Below, piece after piece: positions 9,621-23,474 of a stretch of 64,000 nt of DNA. The position numbers were made by a program, and so were the translations under genes. Location of the stretch: the NCBI GenBank assembly GCA_973895155.1, contig OZ316898.1, positions 7,998,001-8,062,000 of the forward strand, in the 5' to 3' direction. The notes beneath the pieces are model-generated. The model ran no database searches and had not been told where the DNA came from. It saw nothing but the letters and a program-made list of their open reading frames with translations. Every line of letters starts with the position of its first letter. Within the stretch, counting starts at the first letter, position 1. This stretch comes from Marsupella aquatica (taxonomy: Eukaryota; Marchantiophyta).

Positions 9621-11500
9621 TGCTGCAACTGCGCTGAAACCACCGCTCGCAACAATCCTCCACAGCGCCCCCGAAAGAGACAATCTGAAAAGCGCAAACC
9701 ATCCAGCAATTAGCTATCCGTTCGTGCAACAATCTCTGTATCTGTTTCCAAAATCAATGCATTTCACGCCAACCCACCAACAAAGTAAATGAAACCCACT
9801 CCACACTCGGCACGCAACTTGGCAAGGTCCGGAATGGTTATGGTTTCAATGCATCAATGCCGCAAAAAGCAAGCAAGTTTGAGAGGAAGCTTTGGTGATC
9901 GCAGGCAGAACTGCATGTCGATCACAAAAATCCAACCGGAGACCGCTTGCTTCTTACTTACATGATTAGAACACAATCCCGGCCAATTTTTGGAGAGAGT
10001 CGCGAAGCGGCTTGGTTACGGCAACGAAAAGAAATCCCTTTGGTCAGACCACTGCACGGAAAACCCTTATCTATCGAACAACAGCAGCTCGTGGAGGATC
10101 ATATGGCGTCTCAAATCAGAAACCTGTCTCGGAAACGATCAACTATCACTCTTCCCTTCCCGCGGAGAGTCCGCCAGCAACAGCGACGACACCAATTCGT
10201 CAAAACGACAACTGACGGGAAGGATGCCCGAGTAGAAGCCAGAGATCCAAAACCACGGTACGGTGACTACGACGACGGGGACAGTCACACCGAGAAGCTC
10301 AGACTCAAGGCAGCATGCAATCGGGCATAGAGGATGAGCACCTTACCACCGATTTGCCTAGACCACGCGTCTGAACGAAGCGCTTCGAGATGACGAGCAA
10401 GAAAAAGAGTGACAGAAAACCACAAGCCCGGGCTGCTGCGATGTGCTGGGCCGCCAAATCCAGGAGGCAGAGATCGCTTGCCCTTCGCCAACTCCTCCCA
10501 AATTTGCCGCAAGTTCACGGATAACGATCCCCGACGCGATTAGGGCAGAAAACTCCCACCAGCGCTAGTTCACGAGAAGCAGAGAGATTCCTCACGAGGG
10601 AAAGCTGCATTAATCGAAACCAGCAGATATGACGGAGAATCCATAGGCAGGCAGGCGGGCGAAACCCAGCGGGCACCAGCTTCCTTCTTCCGCACTTGCA
10701 CCAACGAACAAACGCACTCCCACCGATCGGGCAGATTAGCAGCAGCACTCCCTTCCCCGCTCACTCGCGACGACAATCCCAATCTTCGACAAACGAGTCA
10801 GTCAATCCGTCCAGGTCCTCCTCCGTCAGCCAAAAGCGGAGCCGAGCCAAGCCAACCAGAAGCCGAGCGGGGCCGTCCAGTCCAGAGAACGAACCGAAGG
10901 AACCTCTCGAGGTGGCGGGATTCTTCTTCCTCGTGCCGATTTCAAAGCCCGCAGCAATCGCGCATTAACCAAACTCCTCACACCTGCGTGACTAAGCGAA
11001 TCCCCTCGACCCACGATTGGATCGCATGTCCATCAGACAGAAAAGAAGCTCTTAATCTTCGGCGACTTTGCTATTTGCCATCCATCCCACAACTCCACTC
11101 CCGACTCTGCCACAGAAAAAGGTCAGGTCGAATCCTCACGGCGACGACGAAGAACGGATTCTGCAAGATAGGTCCCCGTCATACGCTAGCAGTGCTAGCA
11201 AAGTTCCGGGAATTGCCATCCACGCGGTGCAAGTAATCCCATTGGCAGTGCAGGGAATATTCCAACTACTAACGGTTCGGGCCGTGGATTAGCTGAATGG
11301 ATGCTCCAGATCATTCAGAAATTTCCATCGCGTGGATATTTCCATATACTGCTCAGAATTTCGCAAACTCAAGTAGCATCCGACGGGAGAAGTCCATAGT
11401 AAAGGAAGAGATCTGATTGGGTCTTGACCGGAGTAATCAACACCAATTTATATACGTCCGTAGGATTCAGGACTGGACGGCTATAGGGATCCTTTCCGGA
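9621..11500 (-). promoter_or_regulatory. probable 5' leader, leader intron and promoter of the UBA gene
   Basis: No coding frame with a recognisable domain was found. The stretch from about 9900 to 11300 is GC-richer than its surroundings. On the minus strand a ttttcag acceptor lies about 65 nt upstream of the start codon, which suggests that the 5' UTR is spliced. The exact transcription start cannot be set from sequence. Confidence 0.4.
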
Positions 11501-12931
11501 TTATAGAAACAATGTTCGTTAGATTCATGGTTCGTGCTCATATGGTATACCTCGTGAGGCGCGAGCAGAGTAGCACACTTTTCTGTCAGTTCCGTGCCAT
11601 GTCTTCAGAGCCAGCTGGTGGCAACGGGGCCGCTGCGTGGCAACGTGGAGGGGCCACAGGGCCACAGAGTAGGAACCGAGGGGGCCAGAGATTACGACAG
11701 GCCGTCTACTATGGTACAATGAAGAACAAATGTACCACGGTGAAAAATATTACTGCGCAGTAAATCGTTGGCCGCCTTTATGGGGGCCAATTTGACTCTA
11801 ACTTTGACTCCGCTAGATACGAGAGACGAACAAAAAGGAAACATCAATAAACACGTGTAGGGAATGGACACAGTGATGAATTTGGGGAACCAGCCGAAAA
11901 AGCAAATCCCAAATGACGGGAAAATGGATGTCTGTTCGAATCACGAATTCCGTCTCTCGAGGCAAATTGTTGGAAAAGTGAAGGCCAAAAAGGGATGGAG
12001 GGAAGAAAGAGAACTGTAGAATAGAAGAGCATCAAATAGGGATGGGGTTGGACACATTCATGATTATTGTATTCGAGCGAATGGAAGTGGACTATGTGGT
12101 CATTAGTGGCCGGTCCTTTTTGGGGCCAAGAGCTGTCCAACCATAGACGTCTCATCAGAGCCTCGAGAGCTGCCGCAGCTTTTCTAACGTCCACTGCAAC
12201 CCAGAGAGTTTACAACAGTAATGACAATTTTAAAAGATTTGCTACCGCCACAGCTTGGTTTTACAGCCTATGGGTTTGCAAGAGATTCTGCCAGAGCACT
12301 ATATAGCCCCTCAGGTTGGAGTGCTCCTACTAGGGGCAGGAGAGGCTGGTGCTGCCAATAATAGGGCAATCTAGTCAAAAGTGACTCCCCATTAGTGCGT
12401 ATCAAAGCTGCACATTCCCTGAGAATTTTTGGGCAGCTGTGATGTAAAAGTTCTCTGTCTGTGGTCATTACCCAAAGTGGGATTTTGGTCAAAATTACCC
12501 TGCCTGGGTTTTGGTTTGAGACTAGTAACACAATCATCATCAATTTTTCAATGGGTGCTGACCATTCTTGAAAGGCACCTACATATTTTGCAAGGAGCAA
12601 TTTTTGGTACGGACATAGTTATGCTGACCACCCAAGCTACTGATGGTCACATTTTGAGGGATCCACAAAATTTTTGGTCCATGCCCAGCTCACAGCATTT
12701 TGGTCCATGCCAAAAAACCTCCAGGAAATAGCTACTTTGAGACACCTTATTGTTGTTGGTATCATATCTTTCTCTTTCACAAACAGCATCTGTACTAGAG
12801 GTGTGAACACATTTTGTAACTCTAGACAAACAATAACGTTATTGAAAGCCGCTAGATGAAGTGAAAGGTCCCTGTAAGACCCTAGGGTGACAGGGCAGAT
12901 GGCCTGGTGACAGAGGTAATGAAAAGTACAG

Positions 12932-12951
12932 ACACACACACACACACACAA
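12932..12951. repeat. (AC)n microsatellite
   Basis: About ten uninterrupted AC dinucleotides. Confidence 0.95.
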
Positions 12952-13120
12952 GTGAGGACACTTTCACCTGGCCTTGCTGGGACAGCATTTATTGAGAGCA
13001 AAGGAACAAGTGATGGGATGACGAGGGAATGACAGACACTTTTTACCTTAGAATGTACTAGCAGGATGAATTAGCTAGGCCCTCCAAATGACATATAGGG
13101 TATCCACCTCCTTGCCCAAA

Positions 13121-13320
13121 ACCACAAATGTTTATGCCCATGTCACCATTTTTCTGCAACATGTATGCTTCTTCTTAATCCTTTGGGAAAACAGCAACTT
13201 TGCACATTTGCCCACACAAGACCACAAATCTTTATGCCCATGTCACCATTTTTCTGCAACATGTACGCTTCTTCTAAGTCCTTTGGGAAAACAGCAACTT
13301 TGCACATTTGCCCACACAAG
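13121..13320. repeat. tandem duplication, 2 x 100 bp
   Basis: Two adjacent copies begin accacaaatg (13121) and accacaaatc (13221) and end cccacacaag. They differ at only a few positions, so the duplication is recent. The repeat gives long open frames that are not genes. Confidence 0.95.
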
Positions 13321-16094
13321 AGGGTAGGCTACCTCAAGGCAAGGAAGAAAAATATTGCACAAGACTATTAATTTGCAACAAAGTATACTTGTACCTGACA
13401 ATAACATATGAAGGTGTCTCATATGCCCATTGTAGTATGTCAGTTGAATATTGTGCTGAAATGTATACCCCGACTAATTTTAACTATTTTGAGGACTCAT
13501 CCTCCGATCTCCCTTTGGACTATTTTGGATTTCTCCCCTTTTCTCCCTCATCTCTCAATAAAACATTTCATGCTTAGAAAATTTAGAATTTTTCTTGAGG
13601 GGGCCACAATATTCTTGATGTGGCCACAATAAGGTCAACCATACTAATTCAAATCTATCCTGGGCCATTTTGTGGTCCCATCACTTCAACTTAACTTTGT
13701 TAATAGGGCGTCTCAATCTTCTTCTTTCTGCCTTGGGTCATGGTCACCGACAAATTCCCAAGAAAAAAAATGGTGGACACAAAATTGAGTGTCCGCACAC
13801 TCCTGACCACCCATGACAGGAACTGGTACTTCTGGGTGTCATTTTTTCCAGGAACTTCCAGGTTTGAGACCCTATGAAGCCTATAACACTGGTGACCTTT
13901 TACTCTCCATAGCCGACCACCTGCCTTTTATCATATAGGTAGAGAATGTTGAAGAATCCATCGTTTGGGGGCCAGATGAGTAAAACGGGGGTGACCATTA
14001 TTATACTGCCACAGGGGACCACCTGCCGTTTATGATGTAGGTGACGAATCCAACGGGAAAAGAAGCTTACTATTCGATACTCTGAAGGATACGATTATAT
14101 TTTACCTGTCCTCCTCGTCTGGACCTCGAGGACACATCACACTCGATCAGAAGAGCAAGGGCAGAGGATGGAGGTTCCGAGTTGTCCTCTTCTTTTATCC
14201 TGCATGGACGAATGAATGTATGCTGGCGGCTGTCGGAGGAATTGCTTCGCAAATGGCCGGACCGGTGAGAAATCTGAAGAAGGCCACACAAATTCTCGTG
14301 CATTTTGGTCCTGTAATTTACAGATTGCTATGTAGGTCGTCGCTCCTTCTCTATCTGCAATTGGATTGACCTACAGCACCTTTCTGAGATTGTTGTTTCT
14401 GGTTTACCGATCCACTCCGCCATCCGGGCCTCGATCGCCTTTTGTAGGGAATTGATTGCTTGAATGTTTCGAGATTGCAATGCAGGTCGCCGCTCCGTCA
14501 CTCTCTCCTGGACTGTTTATTGGTCCACTGCCCCTACCCTATCTCACCTTAACGTTTTGATTGAATGCGCTTGGATTTTTAGGAAGGTCTATGTAATGAA
14601 ATAACAGCTACTTTTGGACGAAGACAGTAGTTTGTTTGAGCTCGCGCTGTTTCTTGTCCTCCCTTTCTGTCTCTTTAGTTTGGGACCGGATTGTTGAAGG
14701 GTGATGGTGAAATCGAGCTTTAGGAGTGGCCAAACGAACCAATCGATCCTGGAACGCAATGCCGGGGGATGTTTTGGTGTCGGTCCATTCTCCAATTGTG
14801 GGCATCTGTCAGTGATGGCATTTCTGCGTGTAGTACGAAATATCGGCTTGCATCGCCTTTCCTGTTGCTGGAAATTGTGTAGTTTCAGTGGTTTTGAATA
14901 AACGCGATGAAATGGTAGCGCCGTGCACCTCGCACGTTTGCATGCATAATTGTTTTGAGAACAGTGCTGTTATTCGATACGGCACTGTACCGGGTTTGAG
15001 GTTCTTTTAGTTCTCTCCCTCCTGTCAACAGCGCTGCTAAGTGAGTCGCGAGGATGAAGCCACTTGCATAGAGGAGAGGAGTTGAGGAGAGCTGTCAGGT
15101 AGTTTAGTCACTGCGAGGAAGGCAAACTCTGGCAATTGAAAGAGAATTCGTTCCTTCTCATGTCTTGCAAAGACCCTGTACTGATTTGAACGTAAAGAGG
15201 ACGAAATATAATTGGTGATCGTTCTGCACTCTTGTATATTTACCATCCTGGTAGCGACTCCCAATCGAACCTCATTGCATTCTCCTCCTGCTACAATTTC
15301 GTGGGCACCAAACCACTGCAGGAACACACGTGTCCTATACTTTGGCACATGCGTGGTGGACAAGTCCATCTACCGGATTTTTCGGTCCTTCACTGTATGA
15401 ATCGATCAAATTCGGAGCGACATTCATTATAGCAGCTGTAGTGTTGTGATAATAGAAAGACGTGAATTGAAGCAGAGGGGCAACGGTCTTCTGTCGAGGC
15501 ATGATCATGGACGGGTACAGTTTCTTTTGTATCGGTGGATGAGACCTAATATTAGCGATCAGCTGATTTAGCTCAAGTGTTTTTACCTCTCCTAGTTTGA
15601 CCTTGGGGAAGGAGTCGTTGCTGATGCTAGTGCCTGGTTGATACGGAGGTAGCATAGCGGATGAAGGACTCATGTAAATTGTGCACGATTGATTTTCCGC
15701 ATGCATGTATTACTCTTTCCCACTTTCTACATTGCTACTACTACTGTAGAGAACGTAGCACGGGAGAATTCCAAATTGAAGTCCGCCGGGGAGGGGGATG
15801 GGTGTTAACATAGCAACGATGGATCAGATTAATAGATAATGTATATCTTCAACGACGGATCTCAGAGCTAAGTAATGTAAACACGGAAGGATCGAAGAAA
15901 CAAACTTTCAGTCGACACTTGCACACTAGCAAGCATGAACTGGATAATGAGATGGACGATAATAGTGTAGGGACGGAATGTGCAGTATCAAGAGAACAAT
16001 GAGAAGGCGAATTATGCTGGCTGGAATCTTCAATGTCATGTGTGATGTACCTGGTGGTCGATATTGACGCACTCATGAGCCCGAACTCTGTTAA

Positions 16095-19000
16095 TTGATG
16101 GGAAGATTCTATGAATTCTCACAGATGGCGCATGCAATGACTGTCTCCAATTCAATGTCTTCCACGAATGTACTGCCGGGAGGTCCAGATGTACATTTCA
16201 TCGACTTAGGCAACAAGGTGACTCTCTATCTCTGTCTCTCTCCGTCTGTGCTGGGTACCTTCAATTGCGAAAGACTAAATTCTTTGCGCACAAAGAGCAG
16301 AACAAGAAAAGAGAGCACGGCATGGGACGTATCTCAAGATCAGTATATCAACTGTTGCGTCTTTAGTTTAAGTCGCATTTTATGAGTTTATGCGTCTCGT
16401 TTCATTGACCGTCGAAGTCATGACATGACTTTCCAAGAGGGCAGCTCGTAAGCCTTCAAGTATTCTTGCAGGTTGTTTTGGACAACAGCATTGTTCAAGT
16501 TACCATTTCAAAACCCGGAGGAATTGTTACGGGCATTCAGTATGGAGGCATTGATAATCTTCTGGAGGTTCGCAACAAAGAGACTAACAGAGGGTACGCA
16601 CGTAGGCAACGAGGAATGTCAACCTGTACCGTAAAGTATATGCTTATGAAATTTGTGTTCCTGAAATTTTTCATTCTTTCCATGAAGCGACCTTCTCTGT
16701 TTCTGTGGGCGAAATCCTGACAGGTACTGGGACTTGAATTGGAGTGAACCCGACGGAAAGGACATTTTTGATGTGTAAGTTTTGAGCAATAAGCCCATCA
16801 AGAGATTTTTCTCTACATAATTGATTTCTTGATTGTTATTTCTTGAAAGTACTAAGCAATAATATAGTAATGAGCAATGTTGCCTTGGAGATAGGATCAA
16901 ACGACAGACCCGAGTTTATTATGCAAAAGCCCCGAGAGGACTGCGTATAAATGTTTTTAGTTCAAATACACTCATGAGAAGCAAAGATTCACAGAGCTTT
17001 GGGAACTACATAGGTGGCATTCATTCAATCAACATCCACTCGAGTGCCTTACTCATGATTAGTAGTGTGCCTGAAAAACAAGGTTCAGTCCGGGTGCACA
17101 AACGTACACCGTGTAATAAATCTCAACACTTTTTAGGAGTCTGGACATTGACGCTCTTGCACTCTTTTGTGGATGGTTTCTGTCATGAATATCTTCAATT
17201 GGAGAACATGTACTTGCTCGAGTTTGACTGATGATACCTTGCAGGCCAAGCGGAACAGAGTTTGAACTAATTTGTGCGGATGGGGATAAAGTAGAAGTAT
17301 CCTTTGTCCGCCCATATGATGCCGATGGTCACCTGCCCATGGTCCCCCTCAACATAGATAAAAGGTATTTCGAAGCTTCGAGGCCCTGTCCTGATGTGTT
17401 CTGCTCTTCGTATTATATACTCTGTATTCATTCTCTATCTCTCGTTCAGCTCTTCTCCAGAGGATTCCATTCAAAACTACTGGAAAATTAATCTATCTGG
17501 GTTACAGGTAGGAAGTTTTAGATTGTAAAGATTGATCCACTCTTTTTTCCATCCACATTTGCTTTCAAGTACAGTTATCGTATGAATACCTCAAGCACAA
17601 TATCCCATCTTGAAGCGACGTCCTATTTGTATACACAAACAAATTTTCATTAAATCCTTGTCAATGGCCAGATTTGTGCTACTGCGAGGGTATTCTGGAT
17701 TGTATTCGTACGGAATATATGAACGTCCTTGGGGATGGCCTGACTTCAATCTCAATCAGACTAGAATAACGTTCAAACTCCGCAAAGACAGGTATGTTCA
17801 GTAGTACTTCTGGTATCCTTAAATTGTCAACCGGGCGTCAGGGTAATCTCCGATCAATAAGCAATTCAAATTGATTGTCTGAAGGTGATGCAGTTATGTT
17901 CTCCCATTATATGCCTTAGATTCTTGAGTGACCTAAACCTTTCCAGATGAATATGAACCTATTCCATAGTGAAGTAGATTACTGTGGGTCAGATTATTGT
18001 TGGCAACTTCATTGTTCTCCCGATTCTCTACTATCTACAACTCCATCTTCATCAATCTTTTGCAGATTTCAGTATATGGCAATTGCCGATGATAAGCAAA
18101 GGCTGATGCCTTCACCGGATGATTTAATGCCTAATCGCTGCCAGGAGCTTGCCTATAAAGAAGCTGTGCTACTGCTTCGACCGAGCAATCCGTCTCTACA
18201 AGGAGAGGTTTGCGTTCCTCGCATTCACTTAAATTCTTTTACTGAAGTAGCTTTAATACGCTTATGTCATTTTAGAAACTTAAAGGACAATAATTCATTA
18301 CTAGAACATGTCCACATGTAATTTGGATACAAAGTTCTAACTTTGAAGTTGATTGCTCCGGTGTAGGTAGATGATAAATATCAGTACTCTCTCGAAAACA
18401 AGGAGAATAGAGTGCATGGGTGGATCAGTGCTAATCCTATGGTTGGCTTCTGGGTTATCACTCCTAGTGACGAATTTCGAAATGGAGGTCCCACTAAACA
18501 AAATCTGACAGCTCATGTTGGCCCTACTTCTCTTGCGGTAAGAAACCCACTTCTCTTGTACTAAGTTCCTAGAGGTTGCTTGGTCCCAGTTAACTTCTTT
18601 GAGCATTGACTTAACTTTGGTCTCATCAGATGTTTCACAGTGCTCATTATGCTGGAATAGACCTTTGCCCCCGCTTTAGAGATCAGGAACCTTGGCAGAA
18701 GGTATTTGGTCCAATTTTTATATATCTCAATTCCGCACCCCTTGGTACGGATGGGCGGAGCCTTTGGGACGATGCAAAACAACAAGTAAGTCTTACATTC
18801 TTTGCTTTACTTTATGTGCCAAATCTGGCCCTTCCCTTTTTGCTGTTTGCAAGGAAGAAACCTGTTGGTTGTGTTGACTCATCAGAGCCCCTATACGTTA
18901 CGTAGAACAAGTGTTTACGTGACTTAACTTCGCTGTTATCTCACAGATGTATGAAGAAATGAGGGCATGGCCTTATCGCTGGGCGTCTTCTCCAGACTTC

Positions 19001-20876
19001 GCAAAAGCGGAAGATCGGGGCCAGATTTCAGGCAGACTACTTGTCCTTGACAGGTGTGTTGAACACTTCTTCTATTAGTCCTCACATCTATCTGCTTACA
19101 ATGCACGTGAGAGAAAGATACATAGCGTTGGGGATTAATTTGGGTCAACAGTATTATGTACTTGGTGTGTGAAAGTGCATCCCAAGTAGGTCATGATCTG
19201 ACAGATCTGAGCTATCAGGTTCGGGAGGCCAGAAGTATGTTCTGGTACATTTTCATTTCTAGGGCTGGCTGCCCCTGGTGTTGAAGGATCATGGCAAAGA
19301 GAAAGTAAGGTACGATCCCTAAAGGACCGTCTTACAGGATCACATCTCTATTTTTTCAGGGATGCTAGTTTACAAGTTCGAACCCTAGTTAAGAGGGAGG
19401 AGGAAATGGAAGTGATGCTAAGCGGATCTAAAGAATATGCAATGGGTGTGGACAGGGTTATCAGTTTTGGGCTCAAGCAGATGTCAACGGGTATTTTGCC
19501 ATTAAAAATGTCCGTGCTGGAACCTATGACCTTTATGGTTGGGTCCCCGGTATTCTTGGTGACTACAAAAGAGACGGGGACCCTCTGTCAATATCCCCAG
19601 GTAACATTTTTGCATCAGTGCTTAACACCCCTGCTGATTTTCATCCATATGTTTAGTGTATTCAACAAGATTACATTATTCCTGTGATAGTGTGCCTGCC
19701 TCAAGCTATGTCCTTTACTTGTCCAGGCGACATAATACAACTAGGTGATCTCGTTTACGAGCCTCCCCGACATGGCCCAACTGTTTGGGAGATTGGTATC
19801 CCTGATAGGACTGCTGCAAAATTCTTTATTCCTGACCCAAATCCCAAGTACATCAATAGGCTCTTTCTGAACCACCCTGAAAGGTGATGTACAATGTCTC
19901 CTGTGAAGTCCTTCAGTTATTAGGCGAGTATGTCTCGTCGGCCTAACTGATATTTTCATTACTTCCGTTTATCTGTAACCCGGTGATGCTGTAATATCAT
20001 AGAGATGTGTCTCGGGAGTAATTCATTTTCTCGACTTTGTAGCAGGTACCGACAATATGGACTTTGGTCAAGATACTCGGAACTCTATCCTACAGAGGAT
20101 CTGATCTACACAGTGGGAGAGAGTGACTGGAGAAGAGATTGGTTTTTCGCGCATGGCTGTCGGTACGATTTGAAACTTACTTGACCCAAAAGTTTTTACT
20201 TGGACAAACCACCTCCTGTTCTTTCATTGTGGAGGCAGATTGATGATCTGGTTTGATTATAAATTTACTCAATCTCTTGAAGGCTGGGTCTTATCTTTGA
20301 GCAGGATGGAGGCTGATGGCAGCTGCCAACCATCAGTCTGGCAGATCAGGTTTCAGGTTTCGAAGAGTAACGGAAACGGTGGAATATATAAGTTAAGAAT
20401 GGCTATCGCATCATCAAACAATGCTGCGATTCAGGTATTTTTTTCTATCCAAGTTTTGATGGATATTTTCCTTTTAAACCTTCAGTATGATATTGAGTTT
20501 CAGGTAATTCAAATTCACAGGAAGGTCTATATGAATGGGAGTCTGGCAAATGGGCGGAACATGTGAAAATAAATTGTGTTTACTTTCCTTCCACGGTCAG
20601 CTACTTTATCATTACAAAATTTTGCAGGTCCGTGTGAATGATCCGAATGCACAGAAACCCCTATTTGATACAATGCAATTGGGGAAGGACAACGCCATAG
20701 CTCGTCATGGTATACATGGGTTGTACTGGCTATTCTCAGTTGATATCCCAGGAACGACTGTTAGGCATGGAGGAAATACTATATTCCTTACCCAAAGAAA
20801 AACTACTGGCCCCTTCACAGGAGTGATGTATGACTATTTGCGCCTTGAGGCACCACCCGTTTCTGCAAATACATAA
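16095..20876 (+). CDS. rhamnogalacturonate lyase (polysaccharide lyase family 4), 16 exons
   Basis: PL4 enzymes cleave the rhamnose-galacturonic acid backbone of pectin rhamnogalacturonan I by beta-elimination in the cell wall. Exons I can join in frame with GT-AG borders: 16095-16217, 16472-16593, 16724-16774, 17245-17364, 17672-17791, 18066-18207, 18367-18537, 18630-18785, 18947-19053, 19152-19189, 19263-19309, 19456-19600, 19727-19883, 20046-20162, 20305-20434 and 20628-20876. They total 1995 nt and encode 664 aa plus TAA. The N-terminal catalytic beta-sandwich carries NLLEVRNKE, GYWDLNW and the WISANPMVGFW region. The middle fibronectin-III-like domain has VRAGTYDLYGWVPG. The C-terminal carbohydrate-binding domain has ARHGIHGLYWLF and GVMYDYLRLE. 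No signal peptide is evident at the chosen ATG (MMGRFYEF), so the first exon is the least certain. Exon 10 (38 nt) is small and diverged, but keeps the frame into VGLAAPG. Confidence 0.92.
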
Positions 20877-23474
20877 AATTTATCTTCGTAGAAACGGATG
20901 GGTGCATGAATGGTGTGTTCCAGTTTTCATATTTGACCTGTAAATCCAATCTTTTGTAGAGAGAATGCATTTGGAGGCGATCACCAAAATATCTGTCCAA
21001 TCCAGTTTTGGGGGGGAAGAACTAATGACACTCTTCAGGAGTGTCTACGAGTAGGTTCCAGGTGTAAAAATCAAATAAGTGATGCAAAGTACTGCAAAGC
21101 CTTTTTAAGCGTAAGCTAGGGACGTTTGGTACGTTAATTGTGTCTCATTCTCAGCTCCTTCATTGAGTACTTCAGGATTATGGTGCACATGCAATCTATT
21201 TTCTAGTCGAGGCTGCTCAAAGCTCAGATTGTCAGCCTGGTCAGCTTTGAAAGAGAATCAGTGTACAATTTCATTTCGGTAAAAATAAATTGATGGTTCT
21301 CAGTCCCCAAAATTTAACGATAGAGAGGTTTCGTCGTTCAGTGTCTGATTCTGAGACCGGCACTGGTCTTTTCTAGGGACTGTGAAATTCTTTCTCAGTT
21401 TTTAGTTTCCTATGGTAGTTGGGGTATTGATGGGGTTTGTAACACTCAGAGCAGGGAAAAAGTGAGAAAGGATTCATTGAAGGTCTGCTAAAGAAATTCC
21501 TTAGCAGTTGTAACAAACCTGGTGTGGCTTTCCATGTAGGGCACACCCTCACCCAAGAAATTCATGTTTTGACTTTTGTTGTGTACACATCTAAACAAGG
21601 TTTTCACCAGCACTACAATGTCACTTAAAATGTCATGAATTACTTACAATTCTGATTCTGTCACAGCTTTAAATTGGATAATTGCCACATTGGTTAGTTG
21701 TACAGTGTATGATTGACTACCTTAGTTGGCCTATCAACCTTTCTTCCCTCCTCGGGTGGATCTAGCATTTCTCTATGACGGTGGATCTAACACTTCTCTA
21801 TAAGGAGCTACCACATTTTCAGATCTGCTTGTTCATCATGAAAACAGAATCCATGAAAAAGATGGAACAACTTCACTAGCAGTTCTTCTTTCTTGCTTTC
21901 TGCCCTCTTGGTTTGAGGTTAGTGTTTCTCCTCTCTGGACCTCTTTGCTTTCACCTCATTGAACTCTGCTTGGCCCTTTCACAGTGAATGGGTCCTTTTC
22001 ATTAAGAAAGAAAGGGAGGGAAACAGTCCTCTGAAAATAGTCTACTAGAAACTATGAAGGAAAAGTTCTTGAAGTGATGTTAATAGTATGCTCTCCGTTG
22101 GTGCATCATTACACTCATCACCCCCTCCTCTTCTTCTTTTTTAATTTGTAGAAGAGGTCCCAGCCAGTAACTTTCTAATCCTGGCCAGGGGGTTCCAAGT
22201 CTCATAATCCCCAGTCAACTTAGCATAGTTGTAGCCTGAGGTAACCCCTTTAAAGGGGCTGGCCAAGGGGTTCCAAGTCTTATAATCCCCTGTCAGCTTA
22301 GCAGTTAGGGGTTACAGCCCATAACCCCCTCCAGGCCTTGGGCTACACCCTCCACAAGTTTTGTCAATGTTAATGTTTACCCCTGGGCTCGTTCCTTTGA
22401 CTAGGCTCATTCCTTTTAGTGCATGTACTAGGCTCAATCCATTTAGTGCAAGTGCTTGCTCTGCTGATCTTGACCTTCCTCTTTGTACCCACCTGACAGT
22501 ACCCCGCACTATGGGCCTTTTTTCTCAGCTTCAGCTCTCTTCTCGACATGGGAATGGGTGGTCGAAAGATAGCTTAGAACTGGGTCCGAACGAGGAGCCG
22601 GGGACCAGAAATGGCTTGTAGATTTCCGCGCACTTCGCCGGATGTCCTCTTCCTTTGCTTGTTCGTGTCTCACAAATATCTGCCAACAAAAATTTCCTTT
22701 AAATAGTTTTCTAGTTCTTGATTTCAAGATTTCTAGGAAGCATGCATCTTTAGAGTTACCTAGCTCCACCTTTGTACTGAAAGAATAGCTGGTCCATGTC
22801 CACCAAATATGGACTGCCATTTATTAGAAGTCACTTTTGTAGTTGCCAATATAATCCTTTAGATCTGACCAAGTCTTTTCCCAACAAACTCGGTTATACC
22901 AAAAACAAAACCTCTAATTGAGCAAAACCCCAATTGGGACCAATAAACCCACTGTTGAAACACATATCCCCACTAAGTTAATTTGGGGCACTGATATAAT
23001 TTTGGGCTCAGGGGGTTTATTAATGCCCAGAAATCCATCTAGAAAAAAATAATACAAAGGACTTTCTGTATTTTAGTAGAGCGGGCCAATGAGGTAAGTG
23101 TGGTCAAATCCTAATACTTATGAGGGCTTTTAGAGTACCAAATGTTCATTCTCAAGTGCATGTGAAAATTAACTAAATCCTTGAGCCAAATGGTGAGGCC
23201 TACTAGAGATGGGAAGGTGGGCATTCTGTAGGAACTCTGCTCTCTAAAAGCTCTGGAACAACTCGTTAAACATGGAAAAAAAAAAACAGAGCCAGATTAC
23301 CCTTACAAATTCCCAAATTTACCAAACAGTCCTGAGTTTACAAAAATACTCACCTATTCCTTTTGCCACAGCCCAGACAAGAGTTGTTTGAGGGTAAAGC
23401 AAAATTGCTCAGTTCTGTTCTTTTTCGAGTCGGAAGATAGTAATGGAGCAATGGCTACTATGAGTGGGGTGAGT
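20877..23474. other. intergenic, no gene seen
   Basis: The 3' UTR of the lyase gene is expected at the left. No frame shows a recognisable domain. Confidence 0.55.
22181..22304. repeat. direct repeat, copies 78 bp apart
   Basis: The segment ctggccagggggttccaagt at 22181 recurs at 22259 with few changes and continues through ataatcccc.gtca.cttagca in both copies. It is a local duplication in non-coding DNA. Confidence 0.8.

Larger units (their letters stand above)
11501..16094. other. intergenic, repeats but no gene seen
   Basis: Only short open frames occur, without domain similarity. The stretch holds a CA microsatellite, a 100-bp tandem duplication and a diverged direct repeat starting gaccacctgcc (about 13915 and 14017). 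The last kilobase presumably carries the promoter and 5' UTR of the lyase gene. Confidence 0.5.

Noticed and set aside
9621-9683. Extra 21 residues at the N terminus of the UBA protein
   Set aside because: The upstream codon is TTG and lies next to a splice acceptor; the family start MPPAS is the ATG at 9618-9620.
17365-17516. Extra lyase exon between exons 4 and 5
   Set aside because: Exon 4 joins exon 5 in frame to give the family motif DKRFVLLRG; the open reading into the intron has no family counterpart.
19371-19395. tRNA T-arm-like sequence (gttcgaaccc) in a lyase intron
   Set aside because: No matching acceptor stem, D-arm or anticodon arm could be placed around it.
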